The translations under genes and the position numbers were made by a program. Below, piece by piece: positions 9,034 through 19,052 of a stretch of DNA of 64,000 nt (the first letter of the stretch is position 1; each line of letters opens with the position of its first letter). The stretch is from Tieghemostelium lacteum. Taxonomy: Eukaryota > Evosea > Eumycetozoa > Dictyosteliales > Raperosteliaceae. The notes under the pieces were generated by a model that did not search any database, was not told the DNA's origin, and saw only the letters and a program-made list of their open reading frames with translations. The DNA lies in the NCBI GenBank assembly GCA_001606155.1, contig LODT01000009.1:1-64000 (forward strand), given 5' to 3'.

Positions 9034-10047
9034 TTAATTACATATAATTTCAGCATCTTCATCACCAACAATAACATTTTTAAAAAAATTACCAATAGCT
9101 GAAAAACAGGTATTAGTGGATTTAGGTTGCTCATCATCAATATAAGTTATTTTAAAACTTTTTCTGATTTCTGATTGTTGAATTAGCTCCTTTTGAATTG
9201 CCTCATTAATAGATATCAAATTACCAGAAATTTGAGTATTCATTGATAGATTCTTTGCTAGATCACTATTTACAATATAATTTAAATTTTTAATTTCTTT
9301 TCTATCATGTACACTAATTTCACTATTATTACTATTGATACTTTTTGTAGAATTTTCATTACTACTACTATTACTATTTCTAAATAATTTAAATAGAAAA
9401 CTTGGTTGTGGTGGTGATGGAATTGGAAGTTGAACATTTAATTTAGAAATTTTACCTTGTACAACTATATTTAGAATATAGGAAATGGACTCTTTAATAC
9501 CAATATTATGATAATTGGAACAGTAAAATACATCTTTGAATCTACCATCTCTACCCAAAGCCTCACGTATAGTATCTTCAGGTACCTCACTATGTTTAGA
9601 TATAACTAAATCGTATTTATTAACAATTAATAGTTTTGGTATGCTATTACATTGTTGATCAATTAAATTACACCAGTTAATTGCATTAGTGATAGTATTA
9701 GGTCTAGAAACATCTGAAAATACTAAAGAAGCATCAGTGTTTCTAAAGTAAATAGAAGGAATACTTTGCATATATCTCTCCTGACCAGCAATATCCCAAA
9801 ATTGAACTCTCAAATGAAAGTTTCCAATTTTAAAATCTTGAACACCCAAATCCACACCAACCTAAAATATTTTAATATAGTAATATAAATATACATATGT
9901 GTATATATTTTTATAAAACACCTACAGAAGCTTTATAATTTTTAGTTTTATTCTTTTCTTCTAAAATCCATTTATGTAAAAAATAGGATTTACCACACCC
10001 ATATCACCAACAATTAATAACTTTATAAGATGTGGATCCTCCATCAT
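9034..10047 (-). CDS. Rab32-like small GTPase with a reading-frame break in the P-loop
   Basis: Two exons: 10047-9926 and 9861-9034, with a 64-base intron (GTAGGT...TTTTAG). Exon 2 carries switch II as WDIAGQERY, a form typical of the Rab32/38/29 group, G4 NKYD and a degenerate G5 (CSNYHN). The C-terminal third is long, Ser/Asn-rich and lacks a prenylation motif (ends EDAEIICN). Exon 1 reads MMEDPHLIKLLIVGDMGV and then needs one extra base near 9994-9998 to continue as GKSYFLHKWILEEKNKTKNY-KAS, joining exon 2 as SVGVDLGVQ. With that base the protein is 316 residues. The break may be a sequencing error or a real inactivating change. Absence of the C-terminal cysteines is unusual for a Rab. Confidence 0.8.
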
Positions 10048-10303
10048 TATTACTATAAATTTAATATTAAATTTAAAAATTATTAATTTTGATCCCATTG
10101 TTTTTGCACTGGTGATTTAAATCTGGGTATGTATACAAAAATTCAAAAAAACTTTCTTGGTGTTTTAGGAAATTTGAATATGTCTATTTTTATTGATTTA
10201 CTGTCTATTAATAACAACCCACACACCAAAACATAAGAATAAATAAATTGTGGGTGGGTAAAGAAGGAGGGATAAGATTATGTATTATAATTTCACAAAA
10301 TTT

Positions 10304-11749
10304 TCAATTTTCTTTAAAAAGTGAGAGAGAGATGTAATCATCTTGGTCAAGATTTTTGATTGATTTAATAGTTGTCCATAAACCAGTACCAAAAGAGTAT
10401 TGATATATTTCTGATTTCTCTGGATGGAATAGTAAAAGAGATTTTGAAATCTGATCATATTGTAATTTAGAGCTAGATTCTAAGGATCTTGATGAAGTTG
10501 ATATCACTCGACCTATATCTTTAAATAGATTATAACTTTTCAATTGTAGAGAATAACTGAAGATGATACTATTACTGCAAAGGAAATATACGGTATTATC
10601 ATAGCTATTTATACTACCAGATATAATGTGTGCCTCAAGTGAACTTTTTGATTCATTTTGATAGAAGATTTCACTCTTCGATGGACAGAATCGAGAAATT
10701 AGAGTTTCTAATTTATAATCTTTTGTATTTAATCTGTGGATACTATTCAATTGACCATCATCATCATTCATACCACCTACAATATATATCCAATCACCAA
10801 ATACTGAAAGGTGATGTTCCCTTGAGGGTTTTGGTAACTTGACATCCAAAACTGTACTTGTTTTATTCTGACAATTAAAAAGGAAAATATCTTTACTAGA
10901 ACCACCACCTTTCATATCATTAGAATCCTCACCACCAATCAAAAAAATGGAATCTTTAAACTCAACATAAATGGATGATATTGTTGTTAGAATACGTTTA
11001 GATTTAGGAGAACTATCTACATTAACATCTATTGTTGAGAATTTTGTTTCACTTTGAGATAAATCTATATAGTGGCATTTCATTGAATCCTCAAATAGAT
11101 ATAAGACCTGTTTGGTTGTTAAATTATTTTGGTAGTATAGAATTGAACCAATGTCGATACTATCCAATTGTTTTGAATTAACTTCCAATAGTGTCTTTAA
11201 ATCATATTCTGTAATACCAACTTGATTATTGAATCTAACAATTCTAGAGGATGTATTGGTGAGAGAGCTTGATAAAGGTCTAGAGATTGTCTTCAAGGAG
11301 GCCAATTCATTATCAAGTGATTTTTCAAAACTACTTAAAAATTCTTTACTGACACTTTCAGATAATGTTAAAACATTATAGTATAATGGTTCCGTAGAAG
11401 CAGTTAAACTACCACCACCAGAATGGCCATTATTGGATACAGGATGTACACTGGCATCTATCATTTTAATCTTTTTATCAGGGTTTTTAAATTCTGTTTC
11501 ATCATATTCATTCTGTTTATGTTTACCATCTTTGGAATCAGTTTTATCATTAATTCTATTATCTAGAATAGATTTGTTATATACTTGATTGGAAAACAAT
11601 TGTTCAAGTAAATGGTTTCTTTTTTGATTGGCTAAATCAATAATGTGTTGAAAATGATCATTTACAAGTTTTTCTTGATTTTTATAGTGTTCTTTTATTT
11701 TTGCTTCAAAAAAATCAATTTCTTCTTTATTGTAGTTGGTGGAAGTCAT
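10304..11749 (-). CDS. Kelch-like repeat protein with N-terminal helical region
   Basis: A 481-residue single-exon protein. Residues ~1-55 are predicted helical and charged; ~55-110 are low complexity with a basic patch (NPDKKIKMI). The C-terminal ~300 residues show Kelch-type blades: DSIFLIGGEDSND..KDIFLFN, GDWIYIVGGMNDDDGQLNSI and DNTVYFLCSNSIIFSYS. It resembles the C-terminal half of the B-box/Kelch protein at 24206-26273 in this window but lacks a B-box. Kelch propellers bind proteins; no partner can be inferred. Confidence 0.7.
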   Translation of the reverse strand: MTSTNYNKEEIDFFEAKIKEHYKNQEKLVNDHFQHIIDLANQKRNHLLEQLFSNQVYNKSILDNRINDKTDSKDGKHKQNEYDETEFKNPDKKIKMIDASVHPVSNNGHSGGGSLTASTEPLYYNVLTLSESVSKEFLSSFEKSLDNELASLKTISRPLSSSLTNTSSRIVRFNNQVGITEYDLKTLLEVNSKQLDSIDIGSILYYQNNLTTKQVLYLFEDSMKCHYIDLSQSETKFSTIDVNVDSSPKSKRILTTISSIYVEFKDSIFLIGGEDSNDMKGGGSSKDIFLFNCQNKTSTVLDVKLPKPSREHHLSVFGDWIYIVGGMNDDDGQLNSIHRLNTKDYKLETLISRFCPSKSEIFYQNESKSSLEAHIISGSINSYDNTVYFLCSNSIIFSYSLQLKSYNLFKDIGRVISTSSRSLESSSKLQYDQISKSLLLFHPEKSEIYQYSFGTGLWTTIKSIKNLDQDDYISLSLFKEN

Positions 11750-11984
11750 AATTTTTTGTTTTGATAAAAATAAAAATATTTTTTTTAAATTTGGTATTAT
11801 AAAAGAATAAATTAATATTGTGAAGGACTCTTCAATAGATATTTATAATAAAAAATGATGACGATATATATGCCAATGACAACATAGGTATTGTCTTATG
11901 AAAGTTCATATATTTTAGGAACCTTACAACTAAGATGGGATATTTAAATAATATCAAAAATATCACAACAAATTTTAAAATAAT

Positions 11985-13322
11985 TTATTTAATTAATACC
12001 ATAGTTGAATTTAAACGATGAGATACTATAAAATCACCAATAAGTTTTTGAGTGGGATCAATATATATATCTTCTAGTTTTAATTCCCTAATAGATTGAG
12101 ACTCTGATAGGTTAATTAAAATATTATCTAATGTCTTTTTGTTGAAGTGTAACAACTCTACAGAAATGATATTCAAATTATTTTTTAGAGGTTCTATTAG
12201 ATCATCAGACATTGGAAATGTAATATTTCTAAGTGAACTGTTATTTTTAATAAATTCTATTAGATTTTTGGTGTGTTTTAGTTGATCCTCTGATTTAATC
12301 CTGAGTGTCTTTAGTGATGGTGAGTTTGGACAAATATTTAATTGATAGCTATCCTTAATTGAGTATTCATCATATTCACCAGATGCTATGGATATCTCTA
12401 GATATTCTAAATATTCAAAATATAACAAAGAACTACCACTATTCTCCAGAGACTTTGAGTTAGTACTCAACTCTTTGAGATTTTTAAATTGGTTAATTGT
12501 ATCTCTTATTGAATAAGAGATGGGTGATTTGCAGTATAGTCTTAAGGATTCTAAGGTTTTCACTGATTGTGGTGAATTTAAATGCAATAAACGAAATAGA
12601 TCATTATTTCTGCTGGAATTGTGAATATCTATAATCTCTAGTGATCTAATATTACTAAACTTCTGATAATAACTATTTGAGAATAGACTATCATATTGCG
12701 ATTGAAAGTCTTTTACTGAAAGTTTGTATACTTTATCAAACTCCAAAGCATGTAGATAATCATTCAATTTTGGTATTGCATGAACTATGGCATCTCTTTT
12801 TCTAAAAAAGAATTTAGAGTCAATGCCTAAAGAAATTGAATGTAATTGTTGGTTATCTTCAAAAAATTGACCAATTTTAACCAAATCCAAATGATGTTCT
12901 TCGAAAGCTATTGTCAAGTTGAGAGTTTGTAGATTAGCTTTAAAACTATTAAATATCTCCGTATAATCACTTGATATTAAAAGTGAAAAGTTATTTAATG
13001 ATATTGATAATTTAACAAAGTTACTATAGATATTATATTGTCTATTCACTAGTAAATGTTCTTTATACTCTAGAGGATCAATTATTTTTGGTGGTTTGTT
13101 GAAGCTATGTACTGCAAATTCTAATTTCTTATAGAATCTTTGTGATATAAATTGAAAATAATTTTTTGATAACAATGCATATTCAAATAAGTTACTATTA
13201 TTCTTGTGCTTTATTTCATTATTTGTAAGATATAAAATTATTTTTTTTTCTAGTATTATTGGTAAGGTGTATTGCATTTTATTTCTATATGTCAGATTGA
13301 AAATTTTTTTAATTTTCCCCAT
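11985..13322 (-). CDS. F-box/leucine-rich-like protein (dictyostelid family)
   Basis: A 445-residue single-exon protein. The N-terminal segment YTLPIILEKKIILYLTNNE, followed by EYALLSKNYFQFISQRFYKKL, is the F-box-like start seen in this family. The remainder has leucine-rich-like segments such as LQTLNLTIAF, IRSLEIIDI, LKELSTNS and IRELKLEDIYIDP. Shorter than its relatives at 710-2911 and 36125-37585. Substrate unknown. Confidence 0.7.
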   Translation of the reverse strand: MGKIKKIFNLTYRNKMQYTLPIILEKKIILYLTNNEIKHKNNSNLFEYALLSKNYFQFISQRFYKKLEFAVHSFNKPPKIIDPLEYKEHLLVNRQYNIYSNFVKLSISLNNFSLLISSDYTEIFNSFKANLQTLNLTIAFEEHHLDLVKIGQFFEDNQQLHSISLGIDSKFFFRKRDAIVHAIPKLNDYLHALEFDKVYKLSVKDFQSQYDSLFSNSYYQKFSNIRSLEIIDIHNSSRNNDLFRLLHLNSPQSVKTLESLRLYCKSPISYSIRDTINQFKNLKELSTNSKSLENSGSSLLYFEYLEYLEISIASGEYDEYSIKDSYQLNICPNSPSLKTLRIKSEDQLKHTKNLIEFIKNNSSLRNITFPMSDDLIEPLKNNLNIISVELLHFNKKTLDNILINLSESQSIRELKLEDIYIDPTQKLIGDFIVSHRLNSTMVLIK

Positions 13323-13896
13323 AAGAACAGATATTTAGAAAATCAATTTTGACGAACTAAAATAACATTTTTCAATTTTACGTTATTTTCATCGATTATT
13401 TGAGTCGCCTACTTTTTGTGTTTCAGATGAAAAGTAATTGGTGCTAATCGAATGATAAATTGAATTGGAATGTTTTGACTTATTCTGATGTATACGCATT
13501 TGAGGAATAAGCTAGTAGTTTTCCATACATTATAATTTAAAAAAATAAAAAAAAACCTAAACACCTGAAACAAAGACAAAGGAAACGTAATCATTTTAAA
13601 TAATTGCTTTTTTTTTTTTTGTTTGTTTATTTATAACAAGGGCGAAGATATTAATAGATTTTGGAAAAAGGTTATGGATATAATGTTTTGTTGTTTGTTT
13701 TTAAAGTTACTAATAATAATTGGTTTGGGTGATATTACTCTTTGTGATGGTGACAGGTGTTGTTGGAGATGGATACAATTAAGTACAAATCTTAATGAAA
13801 ATATATCTTTCAAATTTGTTTGTTTGTGTTATCAGGTAAGTTGGTGGTGATGGTGATGTGATATTATTATTATTATTTTTATTATTAATATTGGAT
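13323..13896. other. Spacer between F-box-like gene and SAPS gene
   Basis: 574 bases of AT-rich sequence. A plus-strand 75-codon frame (13623-13850) encodes a hydrophobic, Cys/Trp-rich peptide (LCDGDRCCWRW) and includes a GTAAGT, but it has no homolog I know and lies over the likely 3' UTR of the minus-strand SAPS gene. I see nothing else. Confidence 0.5.
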
Positions 13897-16079
13897 TTAA
13901 TTAGACTCAGTTGATTCTATTGGATTCTCTGTAGTTGTTGTAGTAGTTTCATTAAAATTAGCATTTGTATTATTATTTGGTTGTTCTGTTGTTGTTGTAT
14001 TTTCATTTTGTTGTTCTTGTTGATTTTCAACTACCACCTGATCGACTTTTATTGGTTGAACTTGATCTCCATCAGTTGGTTGAGAATTGAAATCTTGTTG
14101 TTGTTGTTGTTGTTGTTGACTAAAATAAGAGGAAATTTGACTTTGTAGGTATTCCTCTTCTTCCTCTTGATAGAGGTGGTTTTCATCAGAGTTTACGTAT
14201 TCACTAGTGTTTTCATCTTGATAGGTATCTTGTTCGTTTTCATATGGATCATCATCATCCTCTTCAGTTTCAGGTGGGATCATGAGAGATGGTCTGAATT
14301 CACCTAGAGGTTCACCTTCAATGTGTAATACAGGCAATAGAGATTCAGAGACAAATTGATTCCATCTGTCATTGTTGTCCAAGATATCCTTTAGTTGTGG
14401 TACAGATTTAGCAACCTCGCAAATGGACTGAGCAATGCTATTTAAGAAACCCATGTAGCCATAACGAATACCTTTTGCTTGTTTTAGTTCTTTGGTATTT
14501 TGTTCATCAGCCTCAATGATTCTGTCCAATAACTTGGCCTCCTTGAGCAATGAGACTTTGAGCTCATCATTTTCGCTATATAATATAATTTGACAGATCT
14601 GGTGAATTTGACTGTGTAGTAAATTGTTCCAAGGGTAGGAGAAGAACAATTCCAAACAGGATGACAATATATCGAGCTCGACAATTTTTTTATCAATACA
14701 TAAATAACGTGAATTAATTAGATCGGCAAAGAATTCAATGACTTTTAATCTGTGGAAACCCAATGGTGGAGACAATAGACCAGTAGTTGTAGTGAAGCTA
14801 TTGTTTTCTGATGAGGCTTGACCGCCTGTGCTGCTAGTGCTACCAGTTTGTTTTAACAAATTGTTAAATTCAACAATGTGGACAATGCTTTCACTGAATA
14901 ATGGTAACAATTCTTCTAATGGTGTTGCAATGGTATCATTATTATTATTATCCTTGTGTCTTCTCAATAATCTAATGATTACTGTCAATCCGTGAAGGAA
15001 TGTAGTACCTAATGGTATATCGGATAGAATAAATTGATAGAGTTTCTTTATAATCTCATCACTTTCCAATCTCTCTAATAATGGTGAATCTGAAAAACTT
15101 CTTGTCAATTCGACAATTTCACAAAGTATAAATGATGCATTTTCATGGAACTTAGATATTTTATAAAAAAAAAAAAAAAAAAAAAAATTAAAGAATTTGA
15201 TCATAAATAACTGCTTATGGCAAATATACTTACTTCAGAATCTAATGATGGATCAAATTTTGAAATGATGCCACCAATCAAATCACATTTATCCAACCAT
15301 TCTAGAGTACCAGCACCACCTGGGAACTCTTCAATGCTTATAATCTTGAGTAATATATCAACAACTGGTGATTTATCAAGATGTTTAATGAATTTTTCAA
15401 TGATATTCTCTTGTTTTTTGATATAAGACATGGTCTAAATAGTTTGTGAAAAAAAAAAATAAAGATGAATTAGTATATAATTAATTTGATATGATCAGGA
15501 TTTAGATACACACCTCAATAGTTTTTCTACCCAAAAAGTTAATAGCTACTTTGCTAGTGTGTGCAGCTAAACCCAAATTAAAGTTTGGTTTGTCCAAATA
15601 TTCGTATAGTTGATTTAAATATTGATCATCTTTATATACAGCATCAATAAGGGATTGAATATCCATACATAGAATTTCAGATGCTAAAAATGGATAAGAT
15701 TCTTTTCTTTTTCTTTCAGCCTCTTCAGGGGCTTCTTTAGTGATGTATTCAAATAGTCCTGCTAATGATTCAGGTTTAATTAAACTATAATAATAGAAAA
15801 AAAAAAAAAAAAGAAATCTGTGTGTTAATTTCTCCTGTTATCTTTTTAAAAATAGTGTTGGGAGCCTATCGGACAATCTGTATGAGCTGTGTGGGTGAGT
15901 GATCTATCCAATAATAATAAAAAAAACCTACAATTCGATTAATCTCTTGTTTTGTGATTTGCATTCTTGTAATAATTCATCTTCTTCAAAAAAGGTCTTC
16001 CAAGGTAAAAAAAATCCCTATCCATTATACTTTCGATATGGGATATGGGATGAAATCCAAAACTACGCCAAAAACTCAT
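13897..16079 (-). CDS. SAPS-domain protein, PP6 (SIT4-type) phosphatase regulatory subunit
   Basis: Four exons: 16079-15932, 15784-15514, 15434-15234 and 15150-13897, with introns GTAGGT..TATAG, GTGTGT..TTTAG and GTAAGT..CTAAG. About 623 residues. The SAPS domain is clear: start MSFWRSFGFHPISHIESI, then LLQECKSQNKRLIEF|LIKPESL, EFPGGAGTLEWLDKCDLIGG, and HENASFILCEIVELTRSF. The tail is acidic with poly-Q and Thr/Asn runs. SAPS proteins target the PP6-type phosphatase. Exon 1 reads through only if two T-runs on the coding strand (plus-strand A8 at 16007-16014 and A6 at 15988-15993) are each one base shorter; with this correction all exon phases agree. These are probably homopolymer miscounts, not decay. 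Confidence 0.88.
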
Positions 16080-17041
16080 TGTATCTACATTAAAAAGTAA
16101 ATTCATCTGGTATTAATATCTATATCTGTAATCTATAATGGCTCCACATCAAAGTAGTAGTTGTAATAATATGAATAACTATAAAATAATGGAGTTGCAC
16201 AAGAGATTATTGTTTGCTCTTGTAATTGGTTGCTTTTTTTTTTTTTTTTTATAATTTTTGAAACAAACAAATCCTATTAAAGGTAAAAGTTGTGGAGCAT
16301 GTGACAGTATTGAAATATTACTCTGTATTGATTTTTTTCCTTTGTAAGGTAAAGGGTATTTTTGAGTTGTGTGCTTGATTTAATGGAGGAAAAAAAAAAT
16401 TATTTAAAAAAAAAAAAAATCTTTCAAAATTTTCAAATTTTTTTATCTGTTACTAGACTAGTAATGCCTTTACAAAAGTGATTTTGTGATATTTGTGTTG
16501 ACGAATTAACATATAAAAAATAAATTAAAAATAAATTATCTTTGAGTTGGTTATTATATCTCTAAAATGATTTGAAATTCAAATTTTTAATAATAAAAAT
16601 ATCAAAAACGCTCTCTTCCTAATCTTTTTTTTTTTTTCTGATACTTTTCAAACAAACTATTGATTTTAAGAAGATGGGGAATTTTCAGAATGTGGTGAAA
16701 GATTCTTACTTGTATAAATGTGTATATCTCAAAATATATGAAGTTGAAATCTATAAAAATGATATAAAAATTAAAAAAAGATTTGTTCAACAACAACAGA
16801 GATAGAAAGAAAATAGAGAAAATATAATAAAAAATTTTTTTCAAACAAAATTGATTTTTTTGCCTGATAATGAAACAAACAAACAATGATTATTAAAAAT
16901 AAATTATCTTGATCACTTGGTGAAGAACCTACCTTTTATTTCTAAAGCAATTTTAAATTAACAAATTCAAGTTTGATCAACTTAAATTAACTAATTTACA
17001 TTAATAGATAGAATTTTTATTTAGATTAAAGCAAAGATTAT
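16080..17041. other. Long AT-rich intergenic region
   Basis: 962 bases between the SAPS start and the EMC8/9 stop, both on the minus strand. Many A and T homopolymers (for example T18 near 16234-16250). A 94-codon minus-strand frame at 16602-16886 is almost entirely Phe, Ile, Lys and Leu, as expected from AT-rich noncoding DNA. No RNA gene or coding region is supported. Confidence 0.6.
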
Positions 17042-17869
17042 CTATTTAATTAGAACTTTTTTATTTTCTAACCAATCTTTAGTTGGATCATTTAAATAAT
17101 CTTCAAAATCAAAAATTAATCTATCTTTTAGAGATTGTGATATAATTAATTTAATGTCATCAACTTGAAAAGCATTCTCAGTAATATCCACACCAATTAT
17201 ATTTTTATTGGATCTCCACTGTTCAACAGATTGTCTTTCCATTGCTGCTAGTCCAATTGGATAGTTATCTGCATCTATTTTTGTCACCTTTAATTGTTGT
17301 TGTTGTTGTTGTTACATTTCATTAGTAATTAGTAACTCTAGTTTTAAATTTAGCTAAACATACCATTAAAAAGCACATTGAATGTAATTCGTTATATAAT
17401 TTATCAGCAATCTTTTTTGCAATTGGTTCTGGATCTAATTCATTGGTTAGATTTTGATTTGCATGATAATATCCAAGTATATCTAGATTTTTCACTTTAC
17501 AATATTCTTCAATCTTCAATTTTTGAAAGTGTTGAATTAAATTACCAAAATAATAAATGGTAAATTAGATATATTGTATTATAATTAGAAAACACAAATC
17601 AATTTTACAATGATATAAACTAGATTTCCTGTGATGACTCATCATACCTGTATCATTGCAACTTCAAACATTGGTGAAAGTGTATTGGTATGAAATAGTG
17701 GTATTATATCTTGAATTTTTAGTGTGGGATCATCTTTAGTATTCTGATTCTTTGAAATGTTTCCCAATATGATACCATTGATTGTTGATGATGTATATTT
17801 AAATGAATGTAAATGTATTTTTACCAATGCATTCATTGATATTGTTAAATTATTACATATTACAACCAT
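17042..17869 (-). CDS. ER membrane protein complex subunit 8/9
   Basis: Three exons: 17869-17648, 17513-17364 and 17287-17042, giving 205 residues. Introns begin GTATGA and GTATGT and end AAG. The MPN-like EMC8/9 fold is recognisable: ALVKIHLHSFKYTSSTINGIILG, then EVAMIQ|IEEYCKVKNLDILGYYHANQ across the first junction, DPEPIAKKIADKL, and a C-terminal DPTKDWLENKK. EMC8 and EMC9 are alternative cytosolic subunits of the ER membrane complex, which inserts tail-anchored and multipass proteins. The gene starts 176 bases from the divergent proteasome beta-6 gene. The first acceptor was chosen because it restores the family sequence. Confidence 0.87.
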
Positions 17870-18045
17870 TTTTGTTTTATAAATCTATTGATGTTGTACA
17901 AATAGATGATAATAATGTAAGAGATGCCTGTGTGACACAACGTTTATTGGGCAAAAAAATTATAAAAAATTTTGAGTTTTTTTTATGATGTTCATTTTTA
18001 TTTTTTTTTTTTAATATTACAATCAATTAAATAGACAGAAAGATA
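17870..18045. promoter_or_regulatory. Divergent promoter, EMC8/9 / proteasome beta-6
   Basis: 176 bases separate the two divergent start codons. The segment includes a T11 run before the psmB6 start, a common feature of dictyostelid promoters. No specific factor site is recognised. Confidence 0.5.
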
Positions 18046-18876
18046 ATGGAAGCACCAGAGTGGTTAAATAATGCAGTAGATTTAGGTACCTCTATTATGG
18101 CAGTTGAATTTGATGGGGGTGTTATTATGGGTGCAGACTCAAGAACAACCACAGGATCATACATTGCCAATAGAGTAACTAATAAAATAACACCAGTAGA
18201 AGAGAGAATCTATTGTTGCAGATCTGGTTCTGCTGCTGATACCCAAGCAATTTCAGATTATGTTAGATTTTATTTAGCAATGCACAAGTTTGTATAACAT
18301 TTTAAAAACAAAATAGAAGGTATCTACAATTGTAGACAAGAGAGTACTTATATATGATCTTTAAAATAGAGCTGAATTAAATGATGAACCAGATGTTAAA
18401 ACAGCAGCAAGTTTATTCCAATTACTTTGTTATAATAATAAAAATAATCTATTGGCAGGTATCATTGTAGCAGGATGGGATAAACATCAAGGTGGTAGTG
18501 TTTATAATATTTCTTTAGGTGGCTCTATGGTTAAACAACCATTTGCTATTGGTGGTTCTGGTTCTACCTATATTTATGGTTTTTGTGATTCTAAATTTAA
18601 ACCAAATATGACCAAAGATGAATGTATAGAATTTGTATCACATTGTATGTATACTTTTTCTATTTGATGTTGATGTTACAATAACAATCTCTTTTTTTTA
18701 CAAATTATTAATCATCTCTTTTTTTTTTTTTTTTTAAATGTTAATTAGCATTGGCATTGGCTATGTTTAGAGATGGTTCATCAGGTGGTGTAATTAGATT
18801 ATGTATTATTGATAAAAATGGTGTTGAAAGAAGAATGATTCCAGGTAATCAACTTCCAAAATTCTACGAAGGTTAA
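18046..18876 (+). CDS. psmB6: 20S proteasome subunit beta-6 (beta-1, caspase-like)
   Basis: Three exons: 18046-18287, 18370-18644 and 18749-18876, giving 214 residues with consistent phases. A 14-residue propeptide precedes the catalytic threonine T15 ([13 protein letters not shown]). The segments [48 protein letters not shown] and [13 protein letters not shown] identify subunit beta-1, the caspase-like protease of the core particle. Exon 1 ends in CAC AA and joins A GCT GAA; the second junction gives CAT T|CA TTG. Downstream there are 176 bases to the FNIP gene. Confidence 0.95.
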
Positions 18877-19052
18877 TTTTTTATTAAAGAAGCATTTTTT
18901 ATTCTCATCTGCAACTCATGATCATCACTATCAAATAACAATAAATAAATAATATATTAAAACCCTTGTAAAGATTACAAATCCAAAACATAATTAAAAA
19001 ATTTTTTCTCATTTTATTCACACCTTCCTTCTCAAATTCACACTTAATTAAT

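Noticed and set aside
16602-16886. Minus-strand 94-codon hydrophobic frame in the spacer before EMC8/9
   Set aside because: Composition is almost only Phe, Ile, Leu and Lys, the product of AT-rich noncoding DNA; starts at a plain spacer ATG with no conserved pattern.
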